A stretch of 64,000 bases of DNA from Asterochloris sp. CNOR1 (GCA_963969365.1 OZ017751.1:3286001-3350000); one strand, 5' to 3'; shown: positions 35,464 through 46,859, counted from the first letter of the stretch. Notes: generated from the sequence alone by a model not told the origin. Made by a program: numbers and translations.

Positions 35464-38400
35464 TTACACAGATTGAGCAAGCCAGGGGTCATTTAGAGCT
35501 GCAGTCGCGGTCAAAACCTTGCGCTTCAGTTTGTCAATGAAAGCTCGAGATGCTGCAGCACTTGCAATGCCGCTGGAGCTGAAGACTTCTTCCAGGAGCG
35601 CACCAATCAGATGCATGTCAGACATAGTCGTGAACCGCTTGTGAGAATCAAGAACGCTGTTGCCCCAGCCTGTGAAGGGAATGAAGGTAGAAGGCAGTGC
35701 ACGTGCATTTGCTGCAGCAGCGGTCTCCAGGTCTAATAGCATGTAGCGATGCTTGCCAAGCTGGGCTACATTGTCAAGACGAATATCCCGGTGGACAACA
35801 CCAGCCTGGTGCAGAAGCGACGCGGCCTTGCAGCAGCAGATGGCGAGCGCTTGCACATCCTGCAACAAAGGCAGACAGCAAGGCATAAGGTCACAAATGT
35901 CTAGCTGCTATGATGCAATGGTGCAAAACACTGTCACATTGCTGGCAAACCAATGCTTTGTGCCAACACTGGCAGCCTGAGTCAGAAAGCTGTGCTTGGG
36001 CTCACCTGGTCGTCCTCAAAGATAGGGCTGTAGCCAAGTGGCCCAGCCAGCACCTTGTAGGTGGCGTTGTGCGTCTCTGGTCCTTCCTGGGCCACAATCA
36101 GACAGGGGTCCGCCAGGTTGTCTACAGTGTTTGCGGCCCCATAAGCACGCTTGATGGCTTTAAGGCTGGTATTCATCCTCTTAGAAAACGCCTTGAACTT
36201 AGGGATGACCTTCAGGACACCGTTGCCCTTGACAATCAGGTACCTGGCAGAGCAAATCATGTGCATGCCTCAGGAATAGACTAGCAAAACACCAGGATTG
36301 GACACAGCACATGCGCACAATATCTTGTCCAAGAGATGTGGCATGCATCAACTATCAAATGCAATCTGCTAAACACTGCTTGCATCATGCAGGCTCAACA
36401 GTGGAACACACCTGTTGTCACCCCTGTCAATCTGCACACCCAGGGGTAGTCGGCCATACAGCCTTGGCACTGACTGGCCCATCTTGAGAAGTAGAAAAAA
36501 AGCTCGAATGAGGGACTGGACGAAGATGCAGCGATGCTGAACATCGCTGACATCTAGGGCCATTCCAATGGGCACAAGCTGCAGGCAATGCACAGCATCA
36601 TTGGGCACAAAAGACATGGCCAAAGCTGCTGGCAGACAAGTCATATAAGGCGTCGAGACTGTCAGCAAAGAAGCAATTATCCAGTAGCATGTCCTTCAAA
36701 ACGGACCTGTGTGCCATCTGCTGACATCCACTGCCATTGAAATGCTGCGCCCCCCGCAGCGTACGCCAGCAAGAAGTTCACAGGGCCATAGTGCATGGCG
36801 GTGATTGGCTGGCGCTTTGCCTTCAGGTCCTTGATGGCATCTAGCAGGCTCAGCTGTTTGTCCTCGCCAATCAACACGGTGCAACCAGCTACTGTCACAA
36901 GCGTGTCAGGGCGGGCACGCACGAGCACAGCCTTGCTAGTGGTGCTTTTTTGTTTTTCTGTCTCATTGAACAGGACTTTCAAGTCCTTGGGGTCAATGCA
37001 GCTGAACTTGCTCATTCGAAGCAATATGGTACGGATAGCACCACCTATAACTACGCTGACAGTGGCCTCGCTAGATGTCTGGCCACTAAATGGATCACGC
37101 AAGAGGCTGCCCAAGGTAGCTGGCAAGTCTGAGCCATCCGCGACCATCAAGCACTCATCTGCGGTGCTGGGGTGCTGGCTTGCAATGGCCTCATAGCATT
37201 CTGGTGTGACTGGGATCAGCAGAGGGCTGTTTTGGGGGAACAGCACTGCCTGCAGCGCCTGAGGTGTGGTGGGCAACTCTGGCAGCTGTGGGGTGGCAAG
37301 CTGTTTTGCCCACTTCTCAGACTCATCTGCAACAGCAGCATACTCCTTGCTGAAGCTATTTGTGTATCAAGTATGCCCTGGCACTTTGAAGCTGCATGTC
37401 AGGCCAGATGCTTGAGGTTACACAACAAGGCATTCACACACACCTCGGCGGGCCCTCTTAGAGGGGCCGGGTCCACTGTCGCTCTCACCGCCAGCCTCAT
37501 GCCTCCGCTTGCCTGTATAACAGGCTGCCGAGCTCATTGCACTGCTCAAGGTGCTTGTACGTGATGAAGCAGCCACAATCCTTGATGCCTTTCAATTGTC
37601 AGCCTATGTTAGAGCAGGAATGCTGCCTGTTGCACAGCAAGAATGGCAGCCCCTGCAGCTCTAGTCAGCAGGTCTGTACTGAAGCACTTGCACTCCATGG
37701 ACCACAGCACCTGCAAATCTCATTGGCGATGTAGGGCTTCCATGACGCCCAGGTGATGATCCCACAAGTATGCATGCTGATGGAAATGTTCAGCTCACCT
37801 GAGGCAAGTGAGGGATTACACAACACCACAGCCCCATGATACTTATTTTCATCGCAGGCTCCGACCACTGCAAGCCTGGGCATACCCCAGACCAGTCATT
37901 CAGGCTTGTCCTGCGCACAAGTGGCCAAAAGCATGTCCAGCGACACTTACCTGCGCCAGTGGTGAGTGCTCATGGGTTGAATGCCACCAAGAGAGCCGTA
38001 CAACTCCCGAGGAGGGCATCTGCTGCCGGCCAACAGATTGGCCTGCTGTTTGCAGCACAAGCCGCAAGCCCCCTGGCCAGCTTCACAAACAACATACAAC
38101 CACAAGCACCTGCCCTGCCACTACATGCAGCCCAGCAGCATACCTGCACTGCCGCCTTGTGCCAGCTGAGCGGCGCGGATGAGATTGCATTGGTATGTGT
38201 GGAGTGTTCCTTCATAGGCCTCAGGTTTCAGCAGGAGGAAGACTGAACCAGCAGCCCTTGTCCCCAGTGCAGCCATGTGTGCCCAGCCAGGCCAGGATAA
38301 CAGTGAGCCTCAAGCATATGATTGCTATTGCTCAGCTGAGGGCAGGCGGACCACAGCATCTGCAGACCTCATCAATGGCCTGAGACTCTGTGAATATCTG

Positions 38401-38705
38401 GATCCCTGCCATGCTGCACCTGTGCCTCACTCACCCACACTTGACTTCCAGGCCTCAACACTCACGCTGTCAACCATGGTGAGACGGGCTGACTGGTAAG
38501 ACTGCTCACCTGGAGCTTGTGCATCGAGTCGCATGGCACGCGCCTCCTCCATGAGTCTCTCTTCCCTGGCAGTCAGGTTGCGGATGGCCTCCTCATACAC
38601 CTTCATCAGCTGAAAGTCCTTTGGCTCCTGCTTTGCTGCCTCTCTGAAGAGCTGCTGTTGCGCATGGTGCAGGTCCTGCCTGACCAGCGTCAGCTCATCC
38701 TGCAT
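35464..38705 (-). CDS. PD-(D/E)xK nuclease-like plus protein-kinase-like protein (Crinkler-type REase-kinase architecture)
   Basis: Exons (high to low): 38703-38510, 37512-37444, 37258-36707, 36658-36412, 36243-36006, 35859-35464. Order of parts: a coiled-coil helix rich in Glu, Gln and Arg (QDELTLVRQDLHHAQQQLFR), a basic KRRHEAGG and SKRARRG linker that could be a nuclear signal, a nuclease-fold candidate with RPD then LIGEDKQL (spacing and E-x-K fit PD-(D/E)xK), then a kinase-like part with KGNGVLKVIPKF, LLHQAGVVHRDIRLDNV and YMLLDLETA. HRDIRLDN and DLE stand for the usual HRDxxxxN and DFG, so the third motif is divergent. REase-kinase fusions of this order were described among eukaryotic CR/Crinkler-type proteins. 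Host role is unknown and toxicity is not claimed. The first exon could begin at an acceptor (TGCAG|GAT) and not at the Met, so the N-terminus may be missing. Confidence 0.62.
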
Positions 38706-38949
38706 GCAAGATGGTGAACTCCTCAGAGCAGCTAAAGCAACGGGTCAAGGCACTGGCAGATGTCTCTGGCAAGCATCTCAAGCTGACAATAATGCTGTCA
38801 GGAGGCATGCTAAAGATCTTCACCTGGGAAGGTGGCCCATGTCCAGCCATGTTTGGAATGCTGCGCGCTTGTTTCGTCTCAGCCTTGCCTCCCGGCCTAT
38901 GTACTAGGTCAGAAACCCTAGCGCGCCAAAGTTCCCCAGATCCAACTTC

Positions 38950-41900
38950 ATGCAGCACTACCAAGTGCCATCTGCTCAGTACAGCAGCTACATTAACCAT
39001 GTCATCAACCTGGGGCTGGCTGGGGACTACATAGCACAACTGCATGGCAGTTGCTCCCCAGACAGCCCCCGTTCTCTCAGAGCGGCCATTAATCAAGCCT
39101 GCAGACACCTGTCTGGCGTGGTGGATGATCTCCAGCCAGTGCCGGTCTCTGCCCTTGGTGTGCACACTTTAGAGACCTTGGGCCAGCAGAATGGAGCACC
39201 AATCCCAGACGCAGCAGTTGGCTTTGCAGCAACCATGCCTAGCACTCCTGAGGAGGAAGCTCGTATTCTCCGGTGCACCCAGCACATCAATGCACGTCAT
39301 GGTGCGGCTAAGCCACAGAACACAGTCCAGGCTGAAAAATCCGCTGCCAAGCTCTGGAAGGTAGACACCGTAGGCCTTTGATCCCGTTCTTCATGGCGCC
39401 CTTGATGCTTACGAGGACATGTCGCTCACACACACCCATTCTTGCAGAGATACTGTGAGCAGGAGGCGTCCCCTGATGGCGACCTCATGTCCCAGGCCAA
39501 GATGCTTGAATTTTCGATATGGCTTGTGGATGAGGCAGTGCAGCAGAATGGTGCTCGATACTCATTCAGCAGTGTGGGGTGGGAGGCCACTCCACTGCCG
39601 TGTCTGAGCTGCACTCAAGTCGTGCCCTCTCCAACTTTGGCCTGGTGTGTGCAGTGATTATCTGTGCCACCTCAAGGAAGTCCGCAGAGAGCAGTACTCA
39701 CAGGGCCGCATCACCTCAGATGTACCCGCACCCCTGGAGATTCAGGCAGTTAGGGACTTGGTCCGTGCACGTGGCAAAGAGATGCAGGCTGAGAACCTCA
39801 ATGCGCAGGTGGCAGCTCAGGTGTGTATGGACCTCAGAGGGCTTCCCTGTTTTGAGGTCGATGTCGGTGGACTGTGGTGGGCTGGCATCAGCCTGGATCA
39901 ACGAAGCTGGCGTCTTTGCCCTGACCATGGCTTCCAAGCTGCCATCGGCCAAGAAGTCTCAGCGCTGGGTGTTCTCAGGGTGGCTGAACAGACGACTGAC
40001 ATGCTTCGTAGCTCTGCTTTGTTCATCCACTTCTCTCCATGAGATTTTCTGTCTGTCTTGAAACGTTCCATCAGCTCGGCTGGCACAAGCCCAGCCACTA
40101 CTTGTGACTTTCATGCGTCAAGTTGCTGTTTGAATTTGCAGGTGGATGCTGCACTGAGCGCAGGGCAGCTTCGCCAGTCCCTGCAAAAAGCTTTCCAGCA
40201 GAAGCAGTGGCAGTGGGCCTGTCTGCTGAGGATGGCAATGACGTTCATGCCAGCCACACTGGGCCGCTCTGATGACCTGCGCAAGCTTCCCTGGAGCTGC
40301 CTGGCACTGAGGACGCAGGATGATGTGGGGCCAATGCCCTCTGTGGCAATTCTCTGTGGTAGCATGCAGGGGAAGACTGTGAAGCCTGGGCAGGTGGATA
40401 TTCCTGGTGTCGTCAGGTATGCGCATTCATGTTGTCAGACGCACTTGGGCAGTTTGCTGCAGTGTGTTCTCAGTTTTTATGCCTCCATTGCCGCAGGTAT
40501 CGAGACCATCGCATCTGTCCTCAGGCAGCGCTTGCCGACCTGGCTGTCGCTACCTTCCACAGGGGCATCAAACTTGAGGATTTGGCCAACTACATTGTTG
40601 CAGCCCCTAGCATGCAGGGGAATCAGCCCATGAGCGGGCAGACCCTCAACGTTCACCTTCGGCAGGCTTTTGACCTTGCTGGTGAGCCAGTGCGTTAATG
40701 CTTCAGATTTTGGACACGGCTGTGGGTGACATCTGTGGCTTGTTACATCGCAGGTGTGCCCTGTGGCAGGCTTGATGGGTACTCAACGAAAGGGGAGGTC
40801 AGCCACAAGTTCAAGAAGCATGGTGTGGAGGCGGCTAAGAGCGTGGGCATCAACAAAGCGGAGATCAAGATGGCGGCGAGGTAGGCAACTCAGGCCATGC
40901 TGTGCACTTTGAACAACCTTATCCCCAGCTGACCAGTGTTGTGCCATGCAGGCATAAGTCTGACACCACAGACCTGTATTGCATCTTTGACCCAGACACA
41001 GCCCACAGGCTGGCTGGATGCGGATGGGACTGGAAGGAGAATCATCGTTTGGGTCAGGCTGATTTCAAGGTAAGGTCACTGCAGTGCCAGTGCTTCTCAC
41101 GCAAATCACCAAAATTGGGGAATGGGGGGACTGATCTGATTGTGTTCTGCAGGCTGAGGAGGATGTGCTGGATCGCATCATCCCGGGCTTGACAGTGCTC
41201 CTGCACCAAGCTGGCGTGCGATGCCACCCTGCACATCCTTTGCTGGCGCCCTTACGCGCCATCGACCACCTGCGGCAGGTGTTTGTGCAGAACGCCAGCT
41301 TGAGAATTCAGTCATATGGGGACCAGTGGCTCCGCACCATCCCGCCAGCAGCCAGTTGCCTTCTGCAGAGCGCTGTAGGCAAGCAGCTGCGGCAAGAGAC
41401 ATGGGACAAACACATTGCCGCTGAGAGGTTTCTCAAAGACAAAAATGAGTTTTTCACCAACCCAATGGTGAGCGCTGTGGCCTTGAGGTGTCCAGATCAA
41501 CCATGCTCTGACCCTATTCCCTGCCATGTCGCAGGCTTTCTTCAAGACGCAGAGTGGCAAGGAGGCCACGCCTATGCCAGTTGCCCCTGTGGTGATGCTG
41601 GCCCAGGTGCCTCTTTCCAGTGCTCAGCCTCCAGCATCCGCCAACCCCATGCCGTGGGTGCCTCTGGCTTCAAAAGGCCAGCTATGGCGTTACTCTGCCG
41701 CCTCAGGCCCTCAGTGCGCTGAGCCCCGGGGATGAGAGGGACTCCTTTTTGATCGAGAAACAGGTATGCAGTCAATTGCCTTTCAGCTTGAGCGCCTGTG
41801 TACTGGTCAGACCTTGTCGCCTTGTGAACTGCAGGTGTGGAAGCTCTCAGATCTCCAGACAGTCAGAAGCACTTGAGGCATTCTCCAAGATTTCAGCGGT

Positions 41901-42165
41901 GCCTTCAGACCTCCGCAGGTGGCATGGCAGCAAGAAAGAAGCAAGGGCCAGCAGCATGGCCTTCTCAAGATTCAAAAATGGCATTGCTGCTGAGGTCAGG
42001 AACCGCATGGCTGCCTTGGGAAGCACCATGGCTGCTGTGGTCGGGGCTGTAGAAATGGAACGTGAGCGAATTTCCGCCACCAGGACAGTCAGCTCACTGC
42101 AGCAGCTATGCAGCAGGTACAGCAGTGATTCCAAGCTGCTTGGCAAGCGTAAGCAGAGCAGCTGA
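38950..42165 (+). mobile_element. Crypton-like DNA transposon body
   Basis: The element is defined here only by its recombinase gene. Cryptons move with a tyrosine recombinase and normally lack long terminal inverted repeats, and I could not mark exact ends. A partial second copy of its left part lies at 34838-35240. The right side to 42743 holds no other gene. Confidence 0.5.
38950..42165 (+). CDS. Crypton/Ndc10-like tyrosine recombinase, intron-containing
   Basis: Exons by eye: about 38950-39381 (uncertain), 39448-39578, 39655-39820, 40142-40416, 40497-40681, 40754-40880, 40952-41069, 41153-41467, 41535 onward to about 42165. Junctions from 39448 to 41467 keep phase. The catalytic-core candidates are the Arg in LGRSDDLRKLPWSCL (box I), SHKFKKHGVEAAKSVGI (helix with the H-x-x-R/K motif, here HKFK) and AARHKSDTTDLYCIF with the presumed nucleophilic Tyr. 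This order and spacing match Crypton recombinases and the related Ndc10 fold. The 3' end is unclear: a splice at 41763 gives an early stop, while reading through gives a helical tail ending KLLGKRKQSS. No premature stop is needed in the core, so the gene may be recently active. Confidence 0.6.
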
Positions 42166-42743
42166 GCAAGCCTTTGATTGTTTGCTGATCTAAATTGAAA
42201 TTCTTACCGCCAATTACCTGCACAGGTACATTTCTCTGCTGAAAGTACTATCTTACTGAGCAGTGTAACATTTCACTCAGAAAGTCAGATCTCACTCCAC
42301 AAAATCAGATCTCGCGCAAGAGGGCAAGCCTGCAGGCTTGTCCCACCGACAGAATACACTTGAAACACTCTTGGTCTACATGAACTGAAGATCTGCTTGT
42401 TCACGTAACCCTTTCTTCTGGGCCAGTCAACCACTTTTGGCTTGCCACTGCACAACAAAGGTTCAACTACACTTGAACTACACATGAAGGTATTACTCAG
42501 AGGGAGCTGGCCTGTTCAACACATGTGGTGGCTTTTTGGACCTGGCAGCATCTACACTTTAATCCCTGGTGGCACAAGAGGACCTCCTGCAGGAGGGCCC
42601 AGCTGGGCCCTTGAAAAGGGCTGCACTTGCGTATCTGTGCATCTGTTACAAAGTCATACGGTGTGGTACGTGGACGCACCTTCCACACCTGTGCTGTGGC
42701 ATGGTGATTCAGACAAGTTCATGATCTTGTAAACAAGCTTGCA
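42166..42743. other. spacer right of the Crypton-like gene
   Basis: AT-richer than its surroundings, with short repeated AGTCAGATCTC and AATCAGATCTC words around 42281-42315. No gene is recognised. An element end could lie here, but no clear terminal repeat is visible. Confidence 0.4.
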
Positions 42744-43808
42744 TCATCTGGCCTTCATCACATCAGCAATAACTGCTGCTGGCAGATTGTAACTGACACA
42801 TGCCCTTGCTGGCGCACGACCAGATGTCCATCCAGGAGGTGGGTAGTCCTTGAACAGATCGATGAATGCCTCCTCATAGAGCTGCTTCAACTTGGGAACT
42901 GTGAGCATCCTGTTAGACTGCAACTTCCTGATTGGCTCAAGGAGCCTGAATCTGTAAAAATCAGGAGGGTGTCCCTCCAGAAAGTTGTGCTTGACCACAA
43001 CCTCCTCCCTTAGGCTTAGCCCGTCTGGCCCCTGCATATACTTCATGGTGCGCTTCCGCTTGCTGGTTTGCTCCTGTTTGGGTAGGGCCTTGAACTCCTC
43101 CTCATCATAGGCAGGGTTGGGGACGAAGTTACCCTCCACGCGCTTGGGCACAGTACTAAAGAAGCCCGGTACCTTCGGCAAGGTATATATGGTGCAACCC
43201 ACACTCTTCGCGGCGGCTTCCAGCAGACGCTGGAAATCCTCATACTTTTTGCACTGCAACTCTGGAGTCCCTGCCCTGATGGCCGCTATTGCCACTTGCA
43301 CTGGCCCTTGTCGTGCAGCACTATTCCTGGCACCTCCATGTGAAATTTCCCAATCTCCACCACACATGAACTCCACTGTCCTGTGCTCAGGATGCTTTGG
43401 GCGGTGATTCTCATGGTCGTTATTGTTCACATATAGCGACCTGTAGTTGCCAAGCCCCTTCAGGCCGTGAGCTGGTCCAGCATCTGCTTTCAACTCATTG
43501 AACAACTTCAGTTCCACAGAGTCAGTCTGTGTGCCAGAGATGAGTGCCATGGAGGCAGCTATACTGGCTTTGACAGCGCTCTTGGTCTTAGGAGCCTCAG
43601 ACATCACAAGGAAATGTACATGGTGGTTGCCTGACTTGTGGTGAAGAGTGCCTGAGTACTTCTTGATGTTGTGTCCAAAGACATCCTTCAGAGCCGCCAT
43701 GCTCTGCCGCGAGACCTGAGGCAGCTGGTCTTCATTGGTGGTGATGTGGTTGACAACAATCTCAAAGTTGCGCTCTTGCCTCTTGCCACTGCCTGGCTTA
43801 GACTTCAT
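42744..43808 (-). CDS. intronless 354-aa ORF with a possible HUH (rolling-circle Rep-like) motif
   Basis: A complete ATG-to-stop frame with no intron, unlike every host gene nearby. Near the N-terminus it has a short beta-strand candidate RNFEIVVNHITTNE and, about 50 residues later, SGNHHVHFLVMSE, where the H-x-H between hydrophobic residues resembles motif II of HUH endonucleases. Tyr candidates follow at GLGNYRSLYVNNND and KKYEDFQRLLEAA. The rest is basic, includes SKRKRTMKYM, and has no helicase motif I could find. It could be the protein of a small DNA transposon (for example a Replitron-like element) or a viral relic. The H-x-H alone is weak evidence and I cannot assign a family. Confidence 0.45.
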   Translation of the reverse strand: MKSKPGSGKRQERNFEIVVNHITTNEDQLPQVSRQSMAALKDVFGHNIKKYSGTLHHKSGNHHVHFLVMSEAPKTKSAVKASIAASMALISGTQTDSVELKLFNELKADAGPAHGLKGLGNYRSLYVNNNDHENHRPKHPEHRTVEFMCGGDWEISHGGARNSAARQGPVQVAIAAIRAGTPELQCKKYEDFQRLLEAAAKSVGCTIYTLPKVPGFFSTVPKRVEGNFVPNPAYDEEEFKALPKQEQTSKRKRTMKYMQGPDGLSLREEVVVKHNFLEGHPPDFYRFRLLEPIRKLQSNRMLTVPKLKQLYEEAFIDLFKDYPPPGWTSGRAPARACVSYNLPAAVIADVMKAR

Positions 43809-44060
43809 TCTAGCCTGCTTACCTATGGTGAGATTGAAAAGCTCTAAGTAGGCACACAGGCCTAAGCCTTTTGACGTTTCATTTGAAACCTCAAACTTCC
43901 ATCAAGAAGTATTCCGGTGGGCATGAGCACGATGAACAGGCTCTGTTGCGGAGCAGGCCTTCAAAATTCAAGCCATGTTGCAGGGCGTCACATGGCTTAC
44001 TATAGGTCAAACTCAACTCAGAACTCGGAACATCCAAAGTTCCTCTTGCCATGTCACGAC

Positions 44061-44220
44061 CTTCTCGACGTTACCCTGCCCTGCACAGAAAGAGTGCTTC
44101 GTGGGCAGATCGGAGCCCACAGGTACGGCAGCAATGTATGACAGCCATGTCGGGCCCAGCGATTGGTGATGAGCACAGCAGTTGCCCTGAGGCGCCTGAC
44201 AGACCCTGAAGGGCCTGAGA
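44061..44220 (+). repeat. left copy of a diverged direct repeat pair
   Basis: This is similar to 49282-49440 in the same orientation. Shared runs include GAGTGCTTC, CACAG(G/C)TA, GCAATGTATG, GGTGATGAGCACAGCA and TTGCCCTGA. In the right copy the frame is open (RECFWGSP, EAMYGRHAEHQWVMSTALAL); in this copy it contains a stop. Confidence 0.65.
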
Positions 44221-44245
44221 TCTGAGAGATCCACCATACACGGCA

Positions 44246-44268
44246 ACCCAGTGTCTGAGACACTGGGT
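44246..44268. repeat. perfect 23-nt palindrome (11-bp arms, 1-nt centre)
   Basis: ACCCAGTGTCT-G-AGACACTGGGT is self-complementary apart from the central base. It lies between the Rep-like ORF and the repeat-rich block and could be a recombinase or protein binding site. Confidence 0.9.
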
Positions 44269-45524
44269 GTTGACGTCTCTATGGTGAACCTCTCATGTCA
44301 CAGGCCCTGCAGAAATGAATCGGCCAATCAATGTCAGCCTTGGCAATCTGAAGTGCCTCGCCACGGGCTGAACACATCAGGACACACCGCCGCACACACC
44401 CTTTTCATTCGGGGCATGGTGATGGTTGCCACTTGCAAGAGTTCTTGCCAGAAGTACACGTCTTAATCCACAAATGAGTGGGGCATGTGCGGCAATGAGT
44501 GCCTCATTGCGTTCCGCGCTGGTCCAGTCCTTCATCTGCATGGGGTGTCAGCGTCACACCTGAGCCTGGCAGCGGCTGCCAGGGCTGTTGAAGGAAGCTT
44601 GGGTGCCACCTCACCGGCAGTGTTGGGCCAGAAACCCAAGCAGGCTACCCAAAATCTGGCACAGCAGCCTGGGCAGGGTGTTCCAGGCCTGACACAGCAG
44701 CCTGGACAGGCTGCTTCAGGGCTGACAATGCGTGAAGGCAGCATTGCTCATCACTTCTCGGAGGGGCCAAGAGGCATGTACTGCTCAAGGTGAACTGGGG
44801 CCTCCGGCAGCGAGATTGGCCACACCAGTTGCATGTCTGACTTGTGATCCATCTTGCCCAAAGCAAGTTGAAATCTGTTCCTGAATGCATGTGTGCCCCA
44901 CTCTTCCTGCACTAAGGAAGAATGGGAAGAGCACCAAGGAAGCAGTCTACATTTCCTGGGTCTAATGCTGTACCTCAACCTGCCTGCAGGTCCTCTGTCT
45001 GAAGCAGGATGCAACGTGGAGTTGCAGCTGTGTACTAGCAACACTGCTGGATAATAGTTGACAAGGCTGTGACAGGTGTAACCAGTGTCCTGTGGCACTG
45101 AGTGTCCTTGGGTACTGGCAACGCCTATAAGAGTCTTGTGAAGTGCTATCCGGTAGAGTTTCTAGGACGCAGCTGCAATGTTGTGTCCCACAGTACTGGA
45201 GACGCCTATGAAGAGTCATGTGTACACCTACCCAGTCAAGTTCCACGCCTATGAGATCTACAGTTGGCTGGTGAAGGGAACTTTCAGCTTCTGCGTGCAG
45301 CACGCCACGCTGCTTGCTCAGCTGCTTGCTCACCAGCAGCGCTGCTTGCAGTCAACAGCAGGTGAGTACTGACTGCTAGCAGTAGCTGACTCCTTCCAGG
45401 ACGGCTCCCTTGAGCACACTAGCACTGTCATGCAGTGAAGGTGATTGAATACTAGCTGTGGCGTGCAGCCAGCAGCAATGACTGACTTGTTGCAGATGGC
45501 ACCTCCCCCAGCACCCCAGCATGC

Positions 45525-46174
45525 ACCATGAGTGCCTGCAACTGCCTCTGGTGTCATTGTCATCATAGATAACATGCATGTCATCTATGATGACAATGAC
45601 ACTATGGGCATTTGCAGGCACTCATGGTCCATGCATATGCCTGCTGCCTGTGCTGCCCACACTGACCTGGCTCGTCCACAGCAGAAGCACAAACTGGCTC
45701 AACTGGCTGGGCATGATCTGATGCCTGACCTGGCTCTTCTCCAGTTGAGGCAAGGTGTGACTTGTCATGTGCAGTGCATGTTATCTATGATGACAATGAC
45801 ACCAGAGGCAGTTGCAGGCACTCATGGTCCATGCATATGCCTGCTGCCTGTGCTGCCCACACTGACCTGGCTCGTCCACAGCAGAAGCACAAACTGGCTC
45901 AACTGGCTGGGCATGATCTGATGCCTGACCTGGCTCTTCTCCAGCTGAGGCAAGGTGTGACTTGTCATCTGCAGTGCATGTTATCTATGATGACAATGAC
46001 ACCAGAGGCAGTTGCAGGCACTCATGGTCCATGCATATGCCTGCTGCCTGTGCTGCCCACACTGACCTGGCTCGTCCACAGCAGAAGCACAAACTGGCTC
46101 AACTGGCTGGGCATGATCTGATGCCTGACCTGGCTCTTCTCCAGCTGAGGCAAGGTGTGACTTGTCATGTGCAG
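45525..46174. repeat. 200-bp triplicate headed by a 54-nt inverted copy
   Basis: Three nearly identical 200-bp units start at about 45583, 45783 and 45983. Just before the first lies a 54-nt segment (45525-45578) that is the exact reverse complement of the start of unit 2 (45775-45828). The inner part forms a stem of 20-bp arms (45551-45570 and 45583-45602) around ACATGCATGT. A 200-bp unit shifts the reading frame at every copy, so it is not a protein repeat array. Confidence 0.9.
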
Positions 46175-46859
46175 TCCTACAAAGTCCTGGTGAAACGTGT
46201 CCATGACATCTCAGATGACGTGAGAAATGAGCCCAGCTGTCCAAGAATCCAGGTGAGCTCTGTTGCCATGCAATGGCTGTGAAGCACACAGGCTCTGCGT
46301 TGTAAGCACTGTTTTGTGAAAGCGTGCAAGCAAAGCATGCATGCCCCTTTGGCAGCTGCCTTGGCAGCACTGTGGAGCCCCAGAATGAAATGAAGTTTAT
46401 CTCTAGAGAGATCTGCCCTGTTTGCCAGGTTGGTACTATGTGCTTGGACTGCTGGAAGGGTGCCTCAGCAGAAGCATGTGCTCTGGCTGCTTGAAGAGTG
46501 CCTCTTGCAGCCAGACGCCATGCGGCCATGCACTTTGAAGACCTGGAGCCTCGAGCCGCATCCAGAACTGCCGTAAAGGCCAGGCAGGCTGCACTGCATG
46601 GGCTATAACCAATCGGTAGACGGGCACCTCACTGGCCTACCACAGTGGCATTTGTCAGCCGTCATCTTGCTTGTGACAGAAATGCAGAGGCCTCCCTGAC
46701 GCAATGCCCTTGCCCAGACTGCAGGGGAATAGCCCATGGGGTCGTCCTGCCCAGCCTTTGTGCAGCACACAATGTACGGTACATTGTGTACGGGTCGCTG
46801 CACCAATGCAGGGGACTTGACGCCTCCCACACGTCATGCCCTTGTCCTGGCTGCAGACG

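Noticed and set aside
45300-46200. CRISPR array
   Set aside because: The copies are contiguous 200-bp units without unique spacers, in a eukaryotic nuclear context.
45532-46282. Three overlapping open frames with a repeated peptide (AHTDLARPQQKHKLAQLAGH)
   Set aside because: The 200-bp unit is not a multiple of three, so the peptide repeats only because each copy opens in a new frame. This is a DNA repeat and not a repeat protein.
46500-46560. FEDLEPRA as motif I (DxE) of the exonuclease
   Set aside because: It lacks the hydrophobic strand and the ETTG-like continuation expected after DxE, and no junction links it to the HNG block.
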